Shown here: one piece after another, positions 15,765 through 23,793 of the stretch
How positions within the stretch are numbered: the stretch's first letter is position 1
Layout of the letters: every line of letters starts with the position of its first letter
From: Amycolatopsis lexingtonensis
GTDB lineage: Bacteria; Actinomycetota; Actinomycetes; Mycobacteriales; Pseudonocardiaceae
Length of the DNA stretch: 64,000 nt
Reading direction: 5' to 3'
NCBI RefSeq assembly: GCF_014873755.1
Contig: NZ_JADBEG010000001.1
Span: forward strand, 4,962,501-5,026,500
Program-made: the position numbers and the translations under genes
Notes under the pieces: model-generated
What the model saw: the letters and a program-made list of their open reading frames with translations, nothing else
The model's database searches: none
Told to the model about the DNA's origin: nothing

Positions 15765-17684
15765 ATGTCCCATCGCACCAGACGTGCCTCGGCTTTCGCC
15801 GCGGCCGTGCTCATCGGCGGTCTGCTGGCCGCCGTCCCGGCAGACGCAGTCTCCGGTGGTACCACCGGAACCTACGGGTTCGCCGCCAAGATCAACGCCG
15901 ACGGCCGGGCCTGCAGCGGCGCGCTCGTCGAACCCGCGCTCGTCCTGACCGCCGCCAGCTGCTTCCCCGAAATCCCGCAGGGCGGCGTCCCCGCCAAGGC
16001 GACCACCGTCACCGTCGGCAGGGCCGACCTTTCGACCACCGCCGGACACGTCGCGAAGGTGACGAACGTGGTCGTGCGGACCGACCGGGACGTGGCGCTC
16101 GCCAGGCTCGACACCGCGGTCACCGATGTCGCGCCGCTACCGCTCAGCACTGCCGCAGGCGTTCCGAGCGCTTCGGAGAACCTGACTCTCGCCGGCTGGG
16201 GCCGCACGGCCGACGAGTGGGTGCCGAACCAGGTGCACGTCGCGACGTTCACCACGCCGGCCAGTACCGCGACCACCCTGTCGCTGACCGGAGCCAACGG
16301 CGCGGACGCCTGCAAGGGCGACGCCGGCGCCCCGGTCTTTCGCCAGAACGGCACCGTGGCGGCCGTCGCGAACTCGTCGTGGCAGCACGGTTGCCTCGCC
16401 GAAACCGAGACCCGGCAGGGCACTACCGCGACCCGGGTTGATGACCTGAGCAGCTGGATCCGCGGCCAGGCGATCACCGGCACCGCGAAGGCCGTCGGCC
16501 ACGGCGTCACGCTGTCGTGGACCCCGCTGGCCGCCTCCGACGACGCGACCTACTCCATCTACGCCAGCTCCACCGGCCCGGCGACCAACAGCGCGACGCA
16601 GCTCATCGGCACCACGAAGGCGGCCACCTTCCTCCACTCGGCCACGTCCCGCAAGACGTGGTCCTACCTCGTGGTCGCCTCCGGCGGCGCCGCCAGCCCG
16701 CAGTTCACCGCCACCACCGGACCGCGGTCGCTGAGCGACTTCACCGGTGACGGCAAGGCCGACGTCGCCACCTTCACCCGCGGCTCCGCCGGCGACGTCT
16801 TCGTGGCTGCCTCCGACGGGACGAAGTTCAACGGCACCAGTGCGTTGTGGCACGACCGGTTCTCGGTCGGCACCGAGATTCCGCTGTCCGGCGATTTCAA
16901 CGGTGACGGCAAGGCGGACGTGGCGACGTTCAGCCGCGGCAGCGCCGCCGACGTCTACGTCGCGCTTTCCGACGGGACGAAGTTCGACGGCAACGGTGTG
17001 CTGTGGGACGACTTCTTCGCGGCCAACAGCGAGACCCCGGCGGTCGGCGACTTCAACGGCGACGGCAAGGACGACATCGCCACCTTCACCCTGGGCACGA
17101 CCGGTGACGTCTACGTCGCCCTGTCCGACGGCACGAAGTTCGGTGCCAGCTCGATCTGGCACGCCGATTTCGGCTACAACGCCGAACAGCCCTACGTCGG
17201 CGACTTCAACGGCGACGGGAAGGACGACATCGCCGTCTTCACCCGCGGCACCGCGGGTGACGTCTACGTCGCGCTCTCCGACGGCACCAAGTTCGTCGGC
17301 AACGGCGTGAAGTGGCACGACAACTTCGCCTTCAACAGCGAAACGCCCGCCATCGGCGACTTCAACGGCGACGGCAAGGACGACATCGCCACCTTCACGC
17401 GCGGTACCGCGGGTGACGTGTTCGTCGCCCTGTCCGACGGCACGAAGTTCGTCGGCAACAGCATCAAGTGGCACGAGTACTTCGCGGCGAACGACGAGAT
17501 GCCGGGTACGGGCGACTTCAACGGTGACGGCAAGGACGACGTCGTCACTTTCACCCGCGGCACCGCCGGCGACGTCTACGTCGCCTTGTCGACCGGAGCG
17601 AAGTTCGACGCCAGTGCCCCCTGGCACGGCAACTTCGCCTTCAACACCGAGGTCCCGGTTCCCCGGGCCATCGCGATCCTCTGA
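15765..17684 (+). CDS. Secreted S1-fold pseudoprotease with FN3-like linker and six FG-GAP/VCBS-like repeats
   Basis: 639 residues, start MSHRTRRASAFAAAVLIGGL after a GAGGGGGA ribosome site; signal peptide to ~29. Residues ~30-245 follow the trypsin fold (SGALVEPALVLTAASCF, LAGWGRT, ACKGDAGAPVF). The catalytic His is Ser65 (T-A-A-S-C instead of T-A-A-H-C) and the nucleophile is Ala187 (G-D-A-G-A-P). Asp109 (DRDVALARL) remains. Residues ~235-315 look fibronectin-III-like. Six repeats of ~51 residues then begin D-F-N-G-D-G-K-D-D-I-A-T-F, with calcium-binding-loop geometry and W-H-x-x-F at the end. I recall similar His-to-Ser, Ser-to-Ala proteins in streptomycetes, so the loss may be ancient; a binding role is more likely than proteolysis. 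A strong terminator follows. Confidence 0.85.
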   Translation: MSHRTRRASAFAAAVLIGGLLAAVPADAVSGGTTGTYGFAAKINADGRACSGALVEPALVLTAASCFPEIPQGGVPAKATTVTVGRADLSTTAGHVAKVTNVVVRTDRDVALARLDTAVTDVAPLPLSTAAGVPSASENLTLAGWGRTADEWVPNQVHVATFTTPASTATTLSLTGANGADACKGDAGAPVFRQNGTVAAVANSSWQHGCLAETETRQGTTATRVDDLSSWIRGQAITGTAKAVGHGVTLSWTPLAASDDATYSIYASSTGPATNSATQLIGTTKAATFLHSATSRKTWSYLVVASGGAASPQFTATTGPRSLSDFTGDGKADVATFTRGSAGDVFVAASDGTKFNGTSALWHDRFSVGTEIPLSGDFNGDGKADVATFSRGSAADVYVALSDGTKFDGNGVLWDDFFAANSETPAVGDFNGDGKDDIATFTLGTTGDVYVALSDGTKFGASSIWHADFGYNAEQPYVGDFNGDGKDDIAVFTRGTAGDVYVALSDGTKFVGNGVKWHDNFAFNSETPAIGDFNGDGKDDIATFTRGTAGDVFVALSDGTKFVGNSIKWHEYFAANDEMPGTGDFNGDGKDDVVTFTRGTAGDVYVALSTGAKFDASAPWHGNFAFNTEVPVPRAIAIL

Positions 17685-17724
17685 GCAACAGCGGGCGGGC
17701 CCGGCGGGCCCGCCCGCTGTTGCT
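17684..17724 (+). terminator. Perfect 19-bp stem terminator after the pseudoprotease
   Basis: agcaacagcgggcgggccc, a 3-nt loop (ggc) and its exact reverse complement; the hairpin begins at the last base of the stop codon. No clear U-tract follows, as usual in high-GC actinobacteria. Confidence 0.85.
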
Positions 17725-17832
17725 AGGCTCCAAGGGATCGACAGGTGATCACCCGCGGCCCGGTGCCGCCCGCTGATCCCCGCCTCCGGCGCCGCGTCGA
17801 CATCACCCCTTGGCACGAGGAGCCCACCCCCG

Positions 17833-19569
17833 ATGAGCACGGTCGTCGCCGACGGATCAGCCGACCGGCTCGTCGAGCCCCCGGCATCGAGACACGTGCG
17901 GCTCGGCAACTGGCTCGTGCTCGGGCCCACGATCGCCGTGTTCGCCGTGCTCGCCTGGAACCGGCGCTGGATGAGCGACGACGGGCTGATCGTCCTGCGG
18001 ACGGTTCGCCAGATCTTGGCCGGCAACGGGCCGGTGTTCAACGCGGGTGAGCGGGTCGAGTCCAACACCAGCACGCTCTGGACCTACCTGCTGGTGGCCT
18101 TCGGCTGGATCCCGGGACTGCGGCTCGAATGGCTCGCGGTGGTCCTGGGCCTGCTGTGCTCGACCGGCGGTCTGCTGCTGGCCATGGACGGCACGCGCCG
18201 GCTCATCGGCTCCCCACTCGTGGCCCCGGCCGGCGTCCTCGTGCTCATCGCCCTGCCGCCGTTCCGCGATTTCGCCACCTCCGGCCTCGAAACCGGCCTG
18301 ATCACCCTGTGGCTGGGCACGACGTGGTGGCTGCTCGTCCGGCACGCGCGGCGCACGCCCACCGGCCCGGTCTGGGTCACCGCGCTCGTCATCGGCCTCG
18401 GCGTGCTCGTCCGGCCGGACCTGGCCCTGTTCAGCGCGGTGGCCGGGGCCGGGTTGCTGGTGCTCGAATGGCGTGGCTGGCGCCGGGGCCTGTCATGGGC
18501 CGCCGCCGCGGCCGCGATCCCGGTGGCCTACCAGGTGTTCCGCATGGGCTACTACGGCCTGCTCACGCCCAACACCGCGCTGGTCAAGGAAGCTTCCGAC
18601 GCCCTGTGGGGCCGCGGCTGGGCGTATCTGACCGACTTCGCCGGCCCGTACCACCTGTGGATCCCGCTCGCCTTGTGCCTGCTCCTCGCCGGGCTCGGGC
18701 TGCGGCGGACCCGGATCGAGCGGCGGGTGGCGGTCGTCGTGGCCGTTCCCCTGCTCGGCGGCCTCGCCTTGGCTCTCTACGTCGTCCGGGTGGGCGGCGA
18801 CTTCATGCACGCGCGGATGTTGCTGCCCGCGCTGGTCAGCCTCCTGCTGCCGGTGCTGGTCGTCCGGCCCGGGCGAGCGACCGTCGTCCCGCTGGTCGCC
18901 CTCGGCATCTGGACGGTCGTCGCCGCCGGGTGGCTTCGCACGAGCTACACCACCTTGCCCGCGGCCGAAGACGAGACGCTGGGCATCGCCGACGAACGAG
19001 CCGCCTACGTCGCCGCGAGCCGCCACGAGCACCCGATCCTGGCCGAGGACTTCGAGGAATTCACCGCCCTCACCGACCCGATCAACGCGATGCTCGCCAC
19101 CGGGCAGGCACCCGCCGTCCTCGTCCAGAACAAGCAGGGCGAGTGGCATCGCTACCCGACGACCAACGGCCGCACCGTCGCCACCTTCTTCAACATCGGC
19201 GGCCCCGGCATGCTGCTGCCGCTCGACATGTGGGTGCACGACCCGATCGGCCTGGCCAACCCCGTCGCCGCGCACACCACGCCCTACCCCGGCCGCCGGA
19301 TCGGCCACAACAAGTACGCCGGCACGCCGTGGGAAGTCGCCGAACTGACCCGGGAAACCCCGGCCGAGCTGACCGTGAACGGTGACTTCACCGTGCCCAG
19401 CATCGAGGCCATCCGCGGCATCTTCGCCTGCCCGGCCAACCGGGATGGGCTCGACTCGGTCCGCGCGCCGCTCACCTTCGACCGGTTCCGGCAGAACCTC
19501 GTCCACGCCGCCGCCCGCACGAGCCTGCGCTACGACTACGACCCGCGTCACGCCCAGCGCTGCGGCTGA
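17833..19569 (+). CDS. GT-C membrane glycosyltransferase, AftB/ZomB-like
   Basis: 578 residues, ATG preceded by GAGGAG. After a short cytosolic N-terminus come about nine to ten membrane helices. The first extracytoplasmic loop has MSDDGLIVLRTVRQILAGNG-PVFNAGERVESNTSTLW: the adjacent D-D following the first helix and the N-x-G-x-R-V-E-x-x-T-S-x-L-W block are typical of AftB-type arabinofuranosyltransferases (also annotated ZomB). These use decaprenyl-phosphoryl-arabinose to cap arabinogalactan outside the membrane. The soluble C-terminal part (~400-578) is periplasmic-like. It stands alone between two secreted protease-fold genes. AftB orthology versus a related GT-C transferase cannot be settled by eye. 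Confidence 0.7.
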   Translation: MSTVVADGSADRLVEPPASRHVRLGNWLVLGPTIAVFAVLAWNRRWMSDDGLIVLRTVRQILAGNGPVFNAGERVESNTSTLWTYLLVAFGWIPGLRLEWLAVVLGLLCSTGGLLLAMDGTRRLIGSPLVAPAGVLVLIALPPFRDFATSGLETGLITLWLGTTWWLLVRHARRTPTGPVWVTALVIGLGVLVRPDLALFSAVAGAGLLVLEWRGWRRGLSWAAAAAAIPVAYQVFRMGYYGLLTPNTALVKEASDALWGRGWAYLTDFAGPYHLWIPLALCLLLAGLGLRRTRIERRVAVVVAVPLLGGLALALYVVRVGGDFMHARMLLPALVSLLLPVLVVRPGRATVVPLVALGIWTVVAAGWLRTSYTTLPAAEDETLGIADERAAYVAASRHEHPILAEDFEEFTALTDPINAMLATGQAPAVLVQNKQGEWHRYPTTNGRTVATFFNIGGPGMLLPLDMWVHDPIGLANPVAAHTTPYPGRRIGHNKYAGTPWEVAELTRETPAELTVNGDFTVPSIEAIRGIFACPANRDGLDSVRAPLTFDRFRQNLVHAAARTSLRYDYDPRHAQRCG

Positions 19570-19689
19570 TCACCGTCGGCAAGTTACCGACTTCGGTAGG
19601 TACCCAAAAATGTCCCACGGAACTTACTTTGTGCTCGTCGCCCGTATTCCGGGGCCGACATCCGGATCACCTGGCCGAAGGGCATTTTC

Positions 19690-20394
19690 ATGCGAATGTC
19701 GAGGGCTGTTGCCGTGGTGGGTGCCGCCGCCGCGGTGCTGGGCTTGGTCTCAGCGGGGGTCGCGGACGCCCAGCAGGACATCATCGGCGGGAGCACCGTC
19801 TCGTCCGCGCCGTGGGGCGCCCAGATCTACTGGAACAACGTCACCACCTACGGCGGGTTCGAGTGCTCGGGGACGATCATCGCCCCGCAGTGGGTGCTCA
19901 CCGCCCAGCACTGCCTGAACTCGCCGGGCATGCACGTCAAGGTCGGCAACGTGACGCTCCAGCAGGGCACGAACGCCAACGTCGACCAGCAGAAGGCGTC
20001 GCCGAACGGGGACATCGCCCTGCTGCACCTGACGACCGCCGTCAGCACGACGTACATGAAGCTCGGCACCGCCAACCCGCCGACCGGGTCGACCAACCAG
20101 ATCTACGGCTGGGGCCGCACGCAGGGCAGCAGCCCGCCCTCGAGCACCCTCAAGACCGCGAACGTGCGCGTGACCGGCACCAGCACGGACGCGTTCGGCG
20201 GCCGGGCCATCGCCAGCCAGGGCATCGACGGCGCGGCGTGGCACGGCGACTCGGGCGGCCCGGAGCTCTACAACGGCGTCCAGGTCGGCGTGTGCTCGAC
20301 GGGGAACAACTCCGGTTCGGACCCGCAGGGCACGCAGAACTACGCGAGCATCGCATCGAGCCGCAGCTGGATCCAGCAGACCGCCGGCGTGTGA
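19690..20394 (+). CDS. Secreted trypsin-like serine protease (S1), intact triad
   Basis: 234 residues. The signal peptide (MSRAVAVVGAAAAVLGLVSA) ends near VADAQQD, followed by a mature start I-I-G-G characteristic of activated S1 enzymes. Catalytic residues are all present: His in VLTAQHCLN, Asp in NGDIALLHL and Ser in GDSGGPEL. The substrate-pocket region near the Ser lacks the classical pro-domain of streptogrisins. The start could also be the ATG two codons later (19696). A 12-bp inverted repeat follows the stop. It contrasts with the nearby pseudoprotease at 15765-17684, which has lost two of the three residues. Confidence 0.85.
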   Translation: MRMSRAVAVVGAAAAVLGLVSAGVADAQQDIIGGSTVSSAPWGAQIYWNNVTTYGGFECSGTIIAPQWVLTAQHCLNSPGMHVKVGNVTLQQGTNANVDQQKASPNGDIALLHLTTAVSTTYMKLGTANPPTGSTNQIYGWGRTQGSSPPSSTLKTANVRVTGTSTDAFGGRAIASQGIDGAAWHGDSGGPELYNGVQVGVCSTGNNSGSDPQGTQNYASIASSRSWIQQTAGV

Positions 20395-20400
20395 CCCGCC

Positions 20401-20433
20401 CGTGCCGGCCTCACCGCCCGGGAGGCCGGCACG
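20401..20433 (+). terminator. Terminator after the trypsin-like protease gene
   Basis: 12-bp perfect arms (cgtgccggcctc / gaggccggcacg) around a 9-nt loop, six bases beyond the stop codon. Confidence 0.7.
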
Positions 20434-20449
20434 CGGCATACTCGCGGCC

Positions 20450-20893
20450 ATGGAGTTCGACACGCAGGTGCTGCTCGGCGGCAAGACCGCGACCGGCCTG
20501 CCGGTGCCCGGCGAAGTCGTCGAGGCGCTGGGGGCCGGCAAGAAACCCGCGGTCACCGTCACGCTGGGCGGCCACACCTACCGCACTACGGTCGCGAGCC
20601 GGGGTGGACAGTTCCTCGTCCCGCTCAGCGCGGAGAACCGGGAGAAGGCCGGCGTCGCCGCGGGGGACGCCGTGACGGTCGAGATCGCCCTCGACACCGC
20701 CGCGCGCGAGCTGGAGATCCCGCCGGACCTCGCCGGCGCGCTGGCGGCGGACGACACGGCGCGGGCCCGGTTCGAGAGCCTCTCCTACAGCGCGAAACAG
20801 CGGTTCGTGCTGCCGATCGGCCAGGCGAAGACCGAGGAGACCCGGCAGCGGCGGGTCGCCAAGGTGATCACGGACCTGCGCGCCGGGAAGTGA
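20450..20893 (+). CDS. DUF1905 plus YdeI/OmpD-associated domain protein
   Basis: 147 residues from MEFDTQVLLGGKTATGLPVP. The N-terminal ~80 residues are the DUF1905 beta barrel (FDTQVLLGGKTATGLPVP, GQFLVPLSAENREKAGVAAG). The C-terminal ~55 residues are the helical YdeI/OmpD-associated domain (ARFESLSYSAKQRFVLPIGQ, AKTEETRQRRVAKVITDLRA). Such proteins are cytosolic; some annotation links the C-terminal domain to bacteriocin protection without a mechanism. Its last 22 bases occur again at 21269-21290, after the following broken gene. Confidence 0.8.
   Translation: MEFDTQVLLGGKTATGLPVPGEVVEALGAGKKPAVTVTLGGHTYRTTVASRGGQFLVPLSAENREKAGVAAGDAVTVEIALDTAARELEIPPDLAGALAADDTARARFESLSYSAKQRFVLPIGQAKTEETRQRRVAKVITDLRAGK
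20872..20893 (+). repeat. 22-bp direct repeat, left copy
   Basis: The last codons and stop of the YdeI-type gene (ggacctgcgc...gggaagtga) are repeated exactly at 21269-21290, 397 bp further on, where they form the end of the broken nucleotidyltransferase frame. Confidence 0.9.
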
Positions 20894-21290
20894 TGGACGC
20901 GCGCACGGTGCTGCGCGTGCTCGAAGCCGTGGCGCCCAACGCGGTGTGGCTCGCGGGCGGCTGGGGCATCGACGCGCTCCTCGGGCGGCAGACCCGCGAA
21001 CACGGCGACCTCGACCTGCTGCACCGCGCGAAGCAGGAACCGGCAGTCCTGCGCGCGCTCGAAGCACTGGGGTACCGCGAAACCCTCGACCTCCACCCGC
21101 TCCTCTTCGCCGAAGACGGCACGGCCACCCAGAAAGCCGACACCGAAGGCGCGACCTTCCCTACCCCGCGGACTGCTTCGTCACCGGGCACGTCGGCGGC
21201 GTCGAAGTACCGTGCCTCTCCGTGGCGCAGCAGATCTTCTTCCACCAGGGGTACGCGCCGCGCCCGCGGGACCTGCGCGCCGGGAAGTGA
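20893..21290 (+). pseudogene. Frameshifted, truncated nucleotidyltransferase (aminoglycoside/lincosamide type)
   Basis: The ATG overlaps the previous TGA. Frame 1 encodes VWLAGGWGIDALLGRQTREH and HGDLDLLHRAKQEPAVLRAL, the G-G-W-x-x-D...D-x-D core of the nucleotidyltransferase family, then DLHPLLFAEDGTATQ. Around 21160 the sense frame changes: YPADCFVTGHVGGVEVPCLS and AQQIFFHQGYAPRPRDLR, the family's next blocks, lie in the +2 frame. One missing base near ccttccctacccc explains this. The restored protein would also stop early, in RDLRAGK, where homologues continue for some 40 residues; that tail equals the 22-bp repeat at the end of the previous gene. The gene is very probably inactive unless the base is a sequencing error. 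Confidence 0.75.
21269..21290 (+). repeat. 22-bp direct repeat, right copy
   Basis: Exact copy of 20872-20893 that supplies the final codons of the broken nucleotidyltransferase gene, suggesting that a short-homology recombination event cut off its 3' end. Confidence 0.9.
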
Positions 21291-21293
21291 CCC

Positions 21294-22709
21294 CTAATCC
21301 ACAATAGACCGTCGCAGCGCAGCCTTGTCCGGTTTCCCCGACGGCGCAACGGGAACCGCGCCCACGAAGCTGAACCGCGCCGGGACCGCGGCCTCCCCCA
21401 GCTCCGCCGCCACTCCCTTGCGCACCTCCGCCAGGTCCGGCTCGCGGCCCGGCACCGGGACCACGAACGCGTGCGCCGCCTCCCCGGTCCGCTCGTCCGG
21501 GACCGACACGACGTACGCCTGGTCGACGTCCGGGTGCGCCGCGATCGCCCGCTCGATCGGGCCGGTGTAGTGGATGATCGCGTTGACGATCACCACGTCC
21601 CGCGCCCGGCCGGACAGGTGCAGGTACCCCGACTCGTCCAGGTGCCCGAGGTCCTGGGTGCGGACCCAGCCGTCGCGCAGCAGGGCCGCGGTGGTGACCT
21701 CGTCGCGCCAGTAGCCCGAGAACGCCGACGGGGTGCGGACCCAGACCTCGCCGTCCCGGACGTCGATTTCCACCGTGTCACAAGGCTTTCCGACCGAGCC
21801 GAGCCCTTCGTCGGCCCGGCAGATCGTCAGCATCCCGGTCTCGGTCTGCCCGTACGCGTGGTGCATCGCGGGCCCGATCAGCTCGGCCGCTTCGGCCAGT
21901 TTGTGCGGCGGTACCGGCGATCCCGCGACGATCAGCGCCCGCAACGCGCTCAGGTCGACGGGCGAGTCGCGCAGGTCGTCGAGGATCCGGTGCAGCCGCG
22001 GCACGGTCGTCAGCGCCGCGGTGATCCGCAACCGCGCGAGGACCGCCGGGAAGTCCGGCAGTCCCTCCGGGATCACCGCGGTGCCGCCGGACATCAGCGA
22101 CACCCCCAGCTGCTCGACCATCACCGCGCTGGCCAGGGAGCCGAACAGCAGGTAGCGCCCGAAGCACGCGCCCAGCCGCTCGTGGGCCGAGCCGGGCAGC
22201 GGCGGCCGCCAGACGCGGCCCTCGGTCAGCGCGCGGTAGCTGTAGGCCACGCCCTTCGGGACACCGGTGCTGCCGCTGGTGAACACCACCGTCGCGATGT
22301 CCTCGAGCCGCGCGCGGGGCACGGGCTCCTCGTACGCGGCCAGCAGCCCGGCGCCGATCCGCAGCACTGGCACGCCGGCGTCCGCCAGCTCAACCGAGCT
22401 GTCCGTGACCACCGCGGAGACGTCGGCGAGGACGTGCCGCAGCTGCGCTTCCGGCAGCCCGGCCCGGACGGCGACCGCGCGGCCGCCGAGCACGTGCACC
22501 GCGATCAGCGCGGCGAACCCCTCCGCGGTGACCGCGGTGGCAAGGCCGACGCCGTCACCCGAGCCGAGCCCGGCCGCCCGCAGGCCCGCGGTGAACCGGC
22601 CGATCAGCTCCCGCAGCTCGCCGCGCGACGTGACGCGGGAGCCGTGTTCGAACGCGGGAACGTCCGGAGCGCGTTCCAGCTCGTCCAGCAGAGCCTGCGG
22701 GTGGACCAT
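21294..22709 (-). CDS. AMP-forming acyl-CoA synthetase/ligase (ANL superfamily)
   Basis: 471 residues. ANL core motifs are in order: A3 P-loop TVVFTSGSTGVPKGVAYSYR near 138-158, A5 HHAYGQTETG near 285, A7/A8 RDGWVRTQDLGHLDESGYLH and LSGRARDVV near 345-375, and A10 PSGKPDKAALRR at the end with the catalytic lysine. It activates a carboxylic acid as acyl-adenylate and transfers it to CoA or another acceptor. At ~470 residues it is shorter than typical fatty-acyl ligases (~520-550), mostly in the N-terminal subdomain. It stands alone, convergent with the pseudogene and divergent from the ESX substrate operon, so the substrate cannot be guessed. Confidence 0.8.
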   Translation of the reverse strand: MVHPQALLDELERAPDVPAFEHGSRVTSRGELRELIGRFTAGLRAAGLGSGDGVGLATAVTAEGFAALIAVHVLGGRAVAVRAGLPEAQLRHVLADVSAVVTDSSVELADAGVPVLRIGAGLLAAYEEPVPRARLEDIATVVFTSGSTGVPKGVAYSYRALTEGRVWRPPLPGSAHERLGACFGRYLLFGSLASAVMVEQLGVSLMSGGTAVIPEGLPDFPAVLARLRITAALTTVPRLHRILDDLRDSPVDLSALRALIVAGSPVPPHKLAEAAELIGPAMHHAYGQTETGMLTICRADEGLGSVGKPCDTVEIDVRDGEVWVRTPSAFSGYWRDEVTTAALLRDGWVRTQDLGHLDESGYLHLSGRARDVVIVNAIIHYTGPIERAIAAHPDVDQAYVVSVPDERTGEAAHAFVVPVPGREPDLAEVRKGVAAELGEAAVPARFSFVGAVPVAPSGKPDKAALRRSIVD

Positions 22710-23024
22710 CTCGACCGCCTTTCGCCCGGGGGTCCCGGTCTACCGGGCGGATCTCAGAATTTCGGCAGAAGGGGCCGGCCGGGCTCGAGCCGGACCGGCG
22801 CATTGACCGGCGTGCGATCATCGGACCGCGGGCCGGACGGTGCCGGTGGCGCGCCCGTGGCGGCAACCGGCGCAGGCCCGGCCACAGCCCTGTAGGTATA
22901 AGTGCCGTCACTACGACCGGCAGTTGTGCCGTTTGACCACACTGGCCTCTTTTCTAGCGTGACTTTCACACCGCGCGGACCACCGCGCCAGGGGAATTCA
23001 CTTCAGGAAGGAGGTGGCCCGTCG
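22710..23024. other. Divergent intergenic region before the ESX substrate operon
   Basis: 315 bp without a credible gene. Its right part carries a plausible promoter (22933-22960) and a strong ribosome site (aggaaggagg) for the first WXG100 gene. The left part must hold the ligase promoter, but no clear elements are visible there. Confidence 0.5.
22933..22960 (+). promoter_or_regulatory. Candidate housekeeping promoter for the ESX substrate operon
   Basis: TTGACC, a 16-nt spacer and TAGCGT, in the least GC-rich part of the gap and 65 nt before the start of the first WXG100 gene. Assigned by eye. Confidence 0.4.
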
Positions 23025-23369
23025 ATGTCCAGTCCGGGATTCCAGGCAGATTCCGCTGCCATGACGCGCGCCGTCCAGGGTTTCGAGGAAACCGCGACGA
23101 ACGCCAAGTCCACGATGGCCAGCTTGGAGTCCGAGCTGACCGAGGCCCTGCGCAACTACAAGGGTGACCAGGCCGTGGCGTTCTGGGACCTCCAGCGCCG
23201 GCTCCAGGAGAAGATGACCGTGGCCGTGAAGGAGCTCGACACCATGTCGCAGCTCGTCCACACCAGCCACCAGAACTACGGCCGCGGCGACGCCGACGTC
23301 CACCAGAGCTTCCAGGGGGTCGGCAACTCCCTCGAGGGCTCGGGCGTGATCCCCCGCCTCAACCCCTGA
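23025..23369 (+). CDS. WXG100-family ESX secreted protein (EsxB-like)
   Basis: 114 residues from MSSPGFQADSAAMTRAVQGF, with aggaaggagg about 10 nt upstream deciding the start. Two long helices are separated by a turn in which the usual W-x-G reads Y-K-G (ALRNYKGDQAVAFWDLQ). The C-terminus (QSFQGVGNSLEGSGVIPRLN) extends beyond the core, as in EsxB-type partners that carry the export signal recognised by EccC. It is followed 18 bp later by a second protein of the same size. The two probably form a heterodimer exported by the ESX machine encoded at 1-8893. Confidence 0.85.
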   Translation: MSSPGFQADSAAMTRAVQGFEETATNAKSTMASLESELTEALRNYKGDQAVAFWDLQRRLQEKMTVAVKELDTMSQLVHTSHQNYGRGDADVHQSFQGVGNSLEGSGVIPRLNP

Positions 23370-23387
23370 CCCGAGAGGACGCCCACC

Positions 23388-23690
23388 ATGGCCGACGTCG
23401 TCGAAATCAATTTCGCCGCGCTGCAGCACAGCTCGGCATCCCTGGCCGCCAAGGCCAAGGCGCTCACCTCGCAGCTGGAGCAGCTGCACCAGAACCTGCA
23501 GCCGATCACCGCGACCTGGTACGCCTCCGGCAGCTCCGCCGGTGACGCGGCCCGCCAGTCGGAGACCCGGCTGCGCCAGGCCACCGCGGACATCGTCGCC
23601 ATCATCGCGCAGTTCGGCGGCAAGGTCGGCGAGGCCCACGACCTCCAGCAGTCGCTGGAGAACCGCAACCAGGGGCTGTTCGCGGGCTGA
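23388..23690 (+). CDS. WXG100-family ESX secreted protein (EsxA-like)
   Basis: 100 residues, the canonical WXG100 length. Helix 1 is NFAALQHSSASLAAKAKALT, the turn has W-Y-A-S-G (ITATWYASGSSAGDAARQS), and helix 2 is ADIVAIIAQFGGKVGEAHDL. It lacks a C-terminal Y-x-x-x-D/E motif, so the partner at 23025-23369 is more likely to carry the signal. The family acts as small secreted helical-hairpin dimers. A strong hairpin (23706-23749) follows the stop, so these two genes may be expressed above the rest of the operon. Confidence 0.85.
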   Translation: MADVVEINFAALQHSSASLAAKAKALTSQLEQLHQNLQPITATWYASGSSAGDAARQSETRLRQATADIVAIIAQFGGKVGEAHDLQQSLENRNQGLFAG

Positions 23691-23705
23691 TCCGCGCCCA
23701 GACGT

Positions 23706-23749
23706 CGGTCGGCCGGTGCGGGAAACCCCCCGCTCGCACCGGCCGACCG
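23706..23749 (+). terminator. Intra-operon hairpin, possible attenuator
   Basis: 15-bp perfect arms (cggtcggccggtgcg and complement) with a 14-nt loop, 16 nt after the WXG100 pair and 45 nt before the next gene of the same strand. It is followed by a short T-containing run (ctttcccc), so it could terminate part of the transcripts or protect the upstream mRNA end. Confidence 0.65.
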
Positions 23750-23793
23750 GCTTTCCCCATGTCCGCCCAGTCGCGCCCAGAGAGCCGGGACCG

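Noticed and set aside
16737..17660. Tandem ~153-bp repeats that could suggest a CRISPR or satellite array
   Set aside because: The repeat length and phase match the six ~51-residue protein repeats of the pseudoprotease and there are no unique spacers.
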